Source of the DNA: UBA4085 sp964556755
GTDB lineage: Bacteria; Acidobacteriota; Aminicenantia; Aminicenantales; UBA4085
Direction: 5' to 3'
Length of the DNA: 64,000 nt
NCBI GenBank assembly: GCA_964556755.1
Contig: CAZKXI010000013.1
Coordinates: 1-64,000, forward strand
Part shown: piece by piece, positions 59,739 to 64,000 of the stretch
Position numbering within the stretch: the first letter of the stretch is position 1
Layout: every line of letters starts with the position of its first letter
The notes under the pieces: generated by a model
The model's database searches: none
Seen by the model: only the letters and a program-made list of their open reading frames with translations
What the model was told of the DNA's origin: nothing
Made by a program: the position numbers and the translations under genes

Positions 59739-60464
59739 CTACTCCAGCCCCGCCAGCCGCCGCAGGGAACGGACCTCGTCGCGCCGCAGCGGACGCCATT
59801 GGCCGGCGGGCAGAGAGCCCAGGCGGATGCCCGCGAACTCGACCCGCTTGAGGGACAGGACGCGATGCCCGACTTGATCCATCATCCGGCGGACTTCGCG
59901 CTTGCGCCCCTCGTGGATCTCGACCAGGGCCTGGCTGCGCCGCGGGCCGCGGCTTGCGACCCGGACACGGGCCGGGGCCGTCCTCCTTCCGTCCAGGCGA
60001 ACTCCCCTCTCCAGCCGGGAGGCCTCCTCTTCCGACAGGCTGCCCTCGACCTCGACCGCGTAGAGCTTACGGATCTCGAAGCGCGGGTGGGTCAGCCGGA
60101 AGGCCAAGTCGCCGTCATTCGTCAGCAGAAGCAGCCCGCCGGAGTCGAGGTCCAGGCGGCCGACGGGATAGACCGATTCCCGCAGCCGGGGCAGCAGCGA
60201 CATCACGGTGGGCCGGCCTTCCGGATCATCGCGGGTGACCAGGGTGCCGGGAGGCTTGTTGAGGGCCAGGTAGACGAGCTCCCGGCCCGGCTTGAGCAGC
60301 CGACCGTCGACGGCGACCTTGTCGCGGGCCTCGTCCACCTTGGCGCCCAGGTCGGACACGGTCGAGCCGTTGACCTGGACGCGGCCGTCCGCGATCATCC
60401 GGTCGGCCTCTCGCCGCGAGGCCACGCCCCGCATGGAGAGGTACCGGTTCAGGCGCAAGGGCAT
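59739..60464 (-). CDS. rluB: 23S rRNA pseudouridine synthase, RluB/RsuA family
   Basis: 241 residues: S4 domain (LRLNRYLSMRGVASRREADR) and catalytic domain with Asp in GRLDLDSGGLLLLTNDG and EGRKREVRRM. Makes a pseudouridine in rRNA, probably 23S. Its start overlaps the stop of the barrel gene by one base (TGATG). The open frame upstream belongs to another frame of that gene. Confidence 0.93.
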   Translation of the reverse strand: MPLRLNRYLSMRGVASRREADRMIADGRVQVNGSTVSDLGAKVDEARDKVAVDGRLLKPGRELVYLALNKPPGTLVTRDDPEGRPTVMSLLPRLRESVYPVGRLDLDSGGLLLLTNDGDLAFRLTHPRFEIRKLYAVEVEGSLSEEEASRLERGVRLDGRRTAPARVRVASRGPRRSQALVEIHEGRKREVRRMMDQVGHRVLSLKRVEFAGIRLGSLPAGQWRPLRRDEVRSLRRLAGLE

Positions 60465-61027
60465 CACAAATGGATCTGGAAGCCGGCCCAGAACGTCCAG
60501 TCGCCCAGACTCAGCTGGATGTCCTGGATGCTGACGACGATCTTCTGCCAGCGGCCCTCGGCCGTCAGGCTGAAGCGCTTCCCCAGCCTCAAGTCCAGTC
60601 CGGCTCCGATATTGAGCCCGCCGTCGTTGTCCTTGTCGATATTTTGGATGTCCGCCGTGTAATAGCCGTAGCCGGCGGTGACGAACGGCTGCAGCATCAG
60701 GATCGGGAAGTAGACTTTGCCGTTGATCCCGATGTAGCTGTAGTCGTTGACCTTCTGGTCCCAATCGGCCAGTCCGGCGCCTCCGACCAGGATGTTGTGG
60801 GCGGCTTGAAAGTAGTTCAGCTCGACCCCGAACATCAGGACTCTCAGGCCGGCCCGCAAGCCGTAGACGAAGGTCGTGTCCGTGTCGAACTCGAAGCTCA
60901 ACGCGCTGGGAGTCTGGACCGACGTCCCGCCGAAGGCGCCCAAGGTGATTCCGATCTGAGAGAAGGCGGGAACCGACAGGACGGCCATCAGGGCGGCCGC
61001 GGCCAGGGCGGGCTTGACGTGTCTCAT
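60464..61027 (-). CDS. small outer-membrane beta-barrel protein
   Basis: 187 residues. Signal peptide (ALAAAALMAVLSVPAFSQ), then about eight amphipathic strands with aromatic girdles (VYGLRAGLRVLMFGVELNYF, QPFVTAGYGYYTADI) and final FWAGFQIHL. OmpA/OmpW-like size. Function unknown. Confidence 0.7.
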   Translation of the reverse strand: MRHVKPALAAAALMAVLSVPAFSQIGITLGAFGGTSVQTPSALSFEFDTDTTFVYGLRAGLRVLMFGVELNYFQAAHNILVGGAGLADWDQKVNDYSYIGINGKVYFPILMLQPFVTAGYGYYTADIQNIDKDNDGGLNIGAGLDLRLGKRFSLTAEGRWQKIVVSIQDIQLSLGDWTFWAGFQIHL

Positions 61028-61111
61028 GGCTGCTCTCTCCTCCTTCCCCTTGAATCCGCCCCATTGTCGGCCGGGGATCGGGGATTTGTCAAGGAACGCC
61101 TGCGGTTCGGC

Positions 61112-62311
61112 TCAGGCCTGAAGGCTCGCCCGGAGAGCCTCGGCCGCCCGGGCCAAGGCTCCCTGCGCGTCGGCCTTGGGATCGCCGGCGATCTCGACCA
61201 GCGAAGGTCCGCCTCCCCCCTTGCCCGAGACAAGCGGAGCGACCAGGCCCGCCAGCGGCCGCAGATCCGCCTGGAGGCTCTCGGCTCGCGCCAGGACGAT
61301 CTGCAGCCGGTCCGGAGATCGGGAGGCGAAGAGAGCCGCGAAGGGCCCGCGGCGGACCAGGCCGAGGGCTAAAGCCCTGACGGCCTCCGGGCTGCGATCG
61401 TCGAAGACTCGGACCACGATGCGCTCGCCGCCGCCGGCGGCAGCCATCTCCGCGGCTTCCCGCTCGGCCGCCGCCTCTTCCAGGGCCCGCACGGCCTTCT
61501 TCAGGGCTTTGGCCTCCTGCGCGACCCTGCCGATATGCGCCGTCAGGTCGGCCGGCGGGACGTTGAAGCGACCGGCCAGATCCCGCACGATTCGGGTCCG
61601 GAGCTGGAAAGCGCCCAGGGCCCGGCCGCCGCAGACGAAGGAGAAGCGCAGGTTGCCCCGGATCCTCTCCCAGCCGAGGACCTTGATCAGGCCGATCTGG
61701 CCGGTCCGCAAGACGTGAGTCCCGCCGCAGGCCGAGAAGTCGTAGCCGTCCACCTCGACGACGCGGATGGTCCCCGAGACCTTGGGCGGACGCCGCAAGG
61801 GCACGTCGCCGATGCGCTCGGGGGGAACGAAGGATGTCCGCACCTCGCGGTCTTCGAAGACGACGGCGTTGGCCCTCCGCTCGACGCGCTCGACAAGGGC
61901 CTCGTCGGCGGAAGCCAAGCCGATCTCCAGGGTCGCGACCTCGGGGCCGAGGTGGAAGGACCGGGTCTCGCCGCGGGCCTCCTCGACGAAGGCCTGCGAC
62001 AGCACGTGCTGGCCCGAATGCTGCTGCATGTGGTCAAAGCGGCGGGGCCAGTCCACCCGGCCCCGCAGGACGCCGACGGGAGCCTCGCGCTCGAGGACGT
62101 GGACGACGGCCCCCTCGTCATCGAGGACCTGGACGACGGCGATCCCGTCCAAGCTCCCGAGATCCCAGGGCTGTCCGCCCGACTCGGGATAGAAGCAGGT
62201 CCGGTCCAGGACCACGGCCGGCCGGCCGTCCACCGTGCGCCTCTCCAGCACGCGGGCCTCGAACTCCACGAGGGTCGGATCCTGGTAGTCGAGTCTCTCG
62301 GTGGCGGGCAT
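61112..62311 (-). CDS. AlaX-L type alanyl-tRNA editing protein with DHHA1 domain
   Basis: 399 residues. The editing domain of AlaRS without the synthetase: TCFYPESGGQPWD, HMQQHSGQHVLSQAF (zinc-binding HxxxH) and CGGTHVLRTGQIG, then a coiled coil and a C-terminal DHHA1 domain with GKGGGGPSLVEIAG. It hydrolyses Ser-tRNA(Ala) or Gly-tRNA(Ala) in trans. Follows the DUF401 gene by 16 bp. Confidence 0.92.
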   Translation of the reverse strand: MPATERLDYQDPTLVEFEARVLERRTVDGRPAVVLDRTCFYPESGGQPWDLGSLDGIAVVQVLDDEGAVVHVLEREAPVGVLRGRVDWPRRFDHMQQHSGQHVLSQAFVEEARGETRSFHLGPEVATLEIGLASADEALVERVERRANAVVFEDREVRTSFVPPERIGDVPLRRPPKVSGTIRVVEVDGYDFSACGGTHVLRTGQIGLIKVLGWERIRGNLRFSFVCGGRALGAFQLRTRIVRDLAGRFNVPPADLTAHIGRVAQEAKALKKAVRALEEAAAEREAAEMAAAGGGERIVVRVFDDRSPEAVRALALGLVRRGPFAALFASRSPDRLQIVLARAESLQADLRPLAGLVAPLVSGKGGGGPSLVEIAGDPKADAQGALARAAEALRASLQA

Positions 62312-62327
62312 GGCGTCATCCTCCCTC

Positions 62328-63545
62328 TCAGAGCGCTTGGCCGACCAGTAGGACGCCCAGGGCCCCGGCGAAGACGGCCGCGACCGGCCGCGCCAGGAGG
62401 CGGTAGACGTCCTTGAGGTCGGCCCTGAAATATTCGGCCGTCAAGGCCAAGCAGAGATGGGCCGGCGAGAGCAGGATGCCGACGAAGCCGCTGACATAGG
62501 CGAAGAGCAGAAGGACCATGTCGGGCCGGCCCGTCCCGATGATGGGAGCCAGGAGGGGAAAGGCGATAGCCACGTAGGCCTGGTTGACGCCGGTCAGGAA
62601 GCCGACCAAAAAAGGCGCCGCGAAGAGCAGCGCGTACGTGGCCCAGCCCCCGGGGGGAACGGCCCGGACGACGGCCTCCAGGGCGCCGCTGGCTTCCAAA
62701 ACGCGCTTGAAGACCATGACCGCGCCCGTCAGAAGGACGACGCGCGGGGTCACGGAGCGGCGGACGACTTGGAGCCGGGTCTTCAGCGGCATGCGGGAGA
62801 GGACCTGCGAGGCCAGGCAGGCGGCGGCCAGAGCCGGGAGCATGTCCATCCGGGCGATGAAGACCAGGGCGATGGTCAGCGCGATCGGCCAGATCGATCC
62901 CACCACCCTCAAATAATCGCCCGCGGTCGCCCGCCGCCTCTCGAGACGCGGCCCGCGCGGCACCTTCCGGAAGAGGGCGACCAGCCCGGCCCCCGCGGCA
63001 AGCAGCGTGAACGGCGCCTGGACCAGGCAGATCCGCCCGATCGGAACGTCGAGGATCAGCGAGACCAGAATGAGGTTGGTGTACAGCGGCCAGCAGTACT
63101 CCCAGATATGGCGGAACCAGTAGTTGAGGAAGGTCATCCAGGCCGGGCTCAGTCCGTAGGGAGCGGCGGCCTCCTCGACGATCGGGGCCCCCATCATGGC
63201 CCCGCCCATCATCGGCAGCAGCCCGATGAAGGCCGAGGGCACGGCCAGGATGAGCCGGGGATCGCGGATGACGGCCCGCAGGGCTTCGACCATACGGCGG
63301 AAGCTGTTTGATTCCTGGAGGAAATAGCCGAGATAGAGGACCAGGACGAGAACGCCGAGCAGCGTCAGGGTGTCCCCGGCGATCAGGGCTCGTCCCGATT
63401 CCCGCAGGAAAGCTCCGGCCGGCAGGCCGAAGAGCGCGGCCGTCAGGACCGCGTCGGCCAGCAGGGCCAGGCCGAGATCGACCTTGAGGCGCAGCAGGAC
63501 GAGCAGGAGCAGGATGATCGCGGCGGTCTTGAGCAGGACGGGCAT
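62328..63545 (-). CDS. DUF401 family membrane protein
   Basis: 405 residues with about ten membrane helices. Contains LLPMMGGAMMGAPIVEEA and FLTGVNQAYVAIAFPLLAPI, conserved in DUF401, a family related to ion/carboxylate transporters. Substrate unknown. It lies between rnhC and alaX on the same strand. Confidence 0.8.
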   Translation of the reverse strand: MPVLLKTAAIILLLLVLLRLKVDLGLALLADAVLTAALFGLPAGAFLRESGRALIAGDTLTLLGVLVLVLYLGYFLQESNSFRRMVEALRAVIRDPRLILAVPSAFIGLLPMMGGAMMGAPIVEEAAAPYGLSPAWMTFLNYWFRHIWEYCWPLYTNLILVSLILDVPIGRICLVQAPFTLLAAGAGLVALFRKVPRGPRLERRRATAGDYLRVVGSIWPIALTIALVFIARMDMLPALAAACLASQVLSRMPLKTRLQVVRRSVTPRVVLLTGAVMVFKRVLEASGALEAVVRAVPPGGWATYALLFAAPFLVGFLTGVNQAYVAIAFPLLAPIIGTGRPDMVLLLFAYVSGFVGILLSPAHLCLALTAEYFRADLKDVYRLLARPVAAVFAGALGVLLVGQAL

Positions 63546-63572
63546 GGCGGATCGGTCCGGCCGCGGATTATA

Positions 63573-64000
63573 TCACAGCCCCGCGAGGACCCGGGCCGTC
63601 GTCTTGAAGTGGAGCTTGGCCACCCGGCCGAGGGCCTCCGCCCCGTGCCGCGAGACGAAGGCGGCGGCCGCCGCTTCCACCGGCGGCCCGGCCCCCTTGC
63701 GCAGGTCCAAGCCCCACGCGGCCGAAAGAGAGGCCAGACGCCGCAGGAACTCGGCCCGGGCCAGGATGGAAGCCGCCGCCACGGCCGGGTCGGCCTCGCC
63801 CCGCGGCCGCTGCTCCAGCTCGATCGTCCGGCCCCGGGTCAGGAGAGCCTGCCGGACGAAGCGCTCGTCGCCGAACTGGTCCGTCACGACGCGGCGCGCG
63901 TCGATCCTCTCCAGGACGTTCTCGATGGCCCGGGCATGGCCCCAGGCCAGCAGCTTGTTCAGGTTGCGGAGCTTGCCGTAGAGCTCGTTGTACTTCTCGG
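63573..64000 (-). CDS. rnhC: ribonuclease HIII, C-terminal part (5' end outside window)
   Basis: The last 141 residues of an RNase H of type 2/3: KYNELYGKLRNLNKLLAWGH, IDARRVVTDQFGDERF (with a catalytic Asp), AAASILARAEFLRRL and FVSRHGAEALGRVAKLHFKT. It removes RNA from RNA-DNA hybrids. The NLNKLLAWGH and VTDQFG stretches favour HIII over HII. The gene continues past base 64000. Confidence 0.88.
   Translation of the reverse strand, partial: EKYNELYGKLRNLNKLLAWGHARAIENVLERIDARRVVTDQFGDERFVRQALLTRGRTIELEQRPRGEADPAVAAASILARAEFLRRLASLSAAWGLDLRKGAGPPVEAAAAAFVSRHGAEALGRVAKLHFKTTARVLAGL

Overview
The window is GC-rich (C/G at most third codon positions), densely coding DNA from a diderm bacterium. 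BamA, a Skp-like chaperone, LolC/D, LpxA, LpxI, FabZ and several C-terminal-Phe or -Leu beta-barrels show an outer membrane with lipid A. No rRNA, tRNA, phage, IS or CRISPR was seen. The gene mix (secreted peptidases, threonine breakdown with acetate handling, zinc-ribbon MscL, LuxD/PilZ chimera) fits a heterotroph of the Acidobacteriota/Aminicenantota kind, but that placement is inference and no marker here settles it.

Layout. 88-4974 (-): SOS mutagenesis cassette lexA, dinB, dnaE2-like. 5082-11314 (+): a promoter and two overlapping genes, first a 1179-residue chimera (pseudo-receiver, PilZ, YcgR-like PilZ, LuxD-like acyltransferase, SAM methyltransferase), then a membrane histidine kinase/receiver/HD-GYP hybrid. 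This pair is the best candidate for an undescribed system: a c-di-GMP-linked fatty-acyl signalling circuit. 11320-18948: phosphofructokinase, a secreted M24 peptidase, a degenerate serine-hydrolase lipoprotein, a secreted alpha/beta hydrolase, and a nucleotidyltransferase/CDP-alcohol transferase/SDR set. 19059-26429: threonine dehydrogenase, a barrel protein, M28 peptidase, DUF1028 protein, spermidine synthase, SPOR-SpoIID protein. 26607-30536 (+): a consensus promoter, then AMP-forming acyl-CoA synthetase, acyl carrier protein, Kbl and SatP acetate transporter. 30572-35235 (-): porin-like protein, PatZ-like acyl-CoA synthetase/acetyltransferase, adenylate-kinase-like protein. 35351-41032: FecCD/FecE importer, DhaL-DegV fatty acid kinase fusion, MscL, sigma-54 activator.

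51463 down to 41055 (-) reads as one long operon: ribH, nusB, lysS, lolC, lolD, bamA, skp, fabZ, lpxA, lpxI, Gfo/Idh, so translation and envelope biogenesis are co-oriented. 51593-54028 (+) is a Lon-family protease; between it and the convergent gene lies a 167-bp multi-hairpin element. 54265-64000 (-): a glycoside-hydrolase-like secreted protein, a membrane glycosyltransferase-like protein with a discoidin-like tail, rluB, a small barrel protein, an AlaX-type editing protein, a DUF401 transporter-like protein and the 3' part of RNase HIII.

Metabolic links: Tdh (19059) and Kbl (28705) complete threonine to glycine plus acetyl-CoA; Acs, SatP and the PatZ-like protein can link acetyl-CoA and acetate, and the PatZ acetyltransferase is the known type of regulator of Acs. 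All functions are assigned from sequence motifs and context by eye, without database searches.
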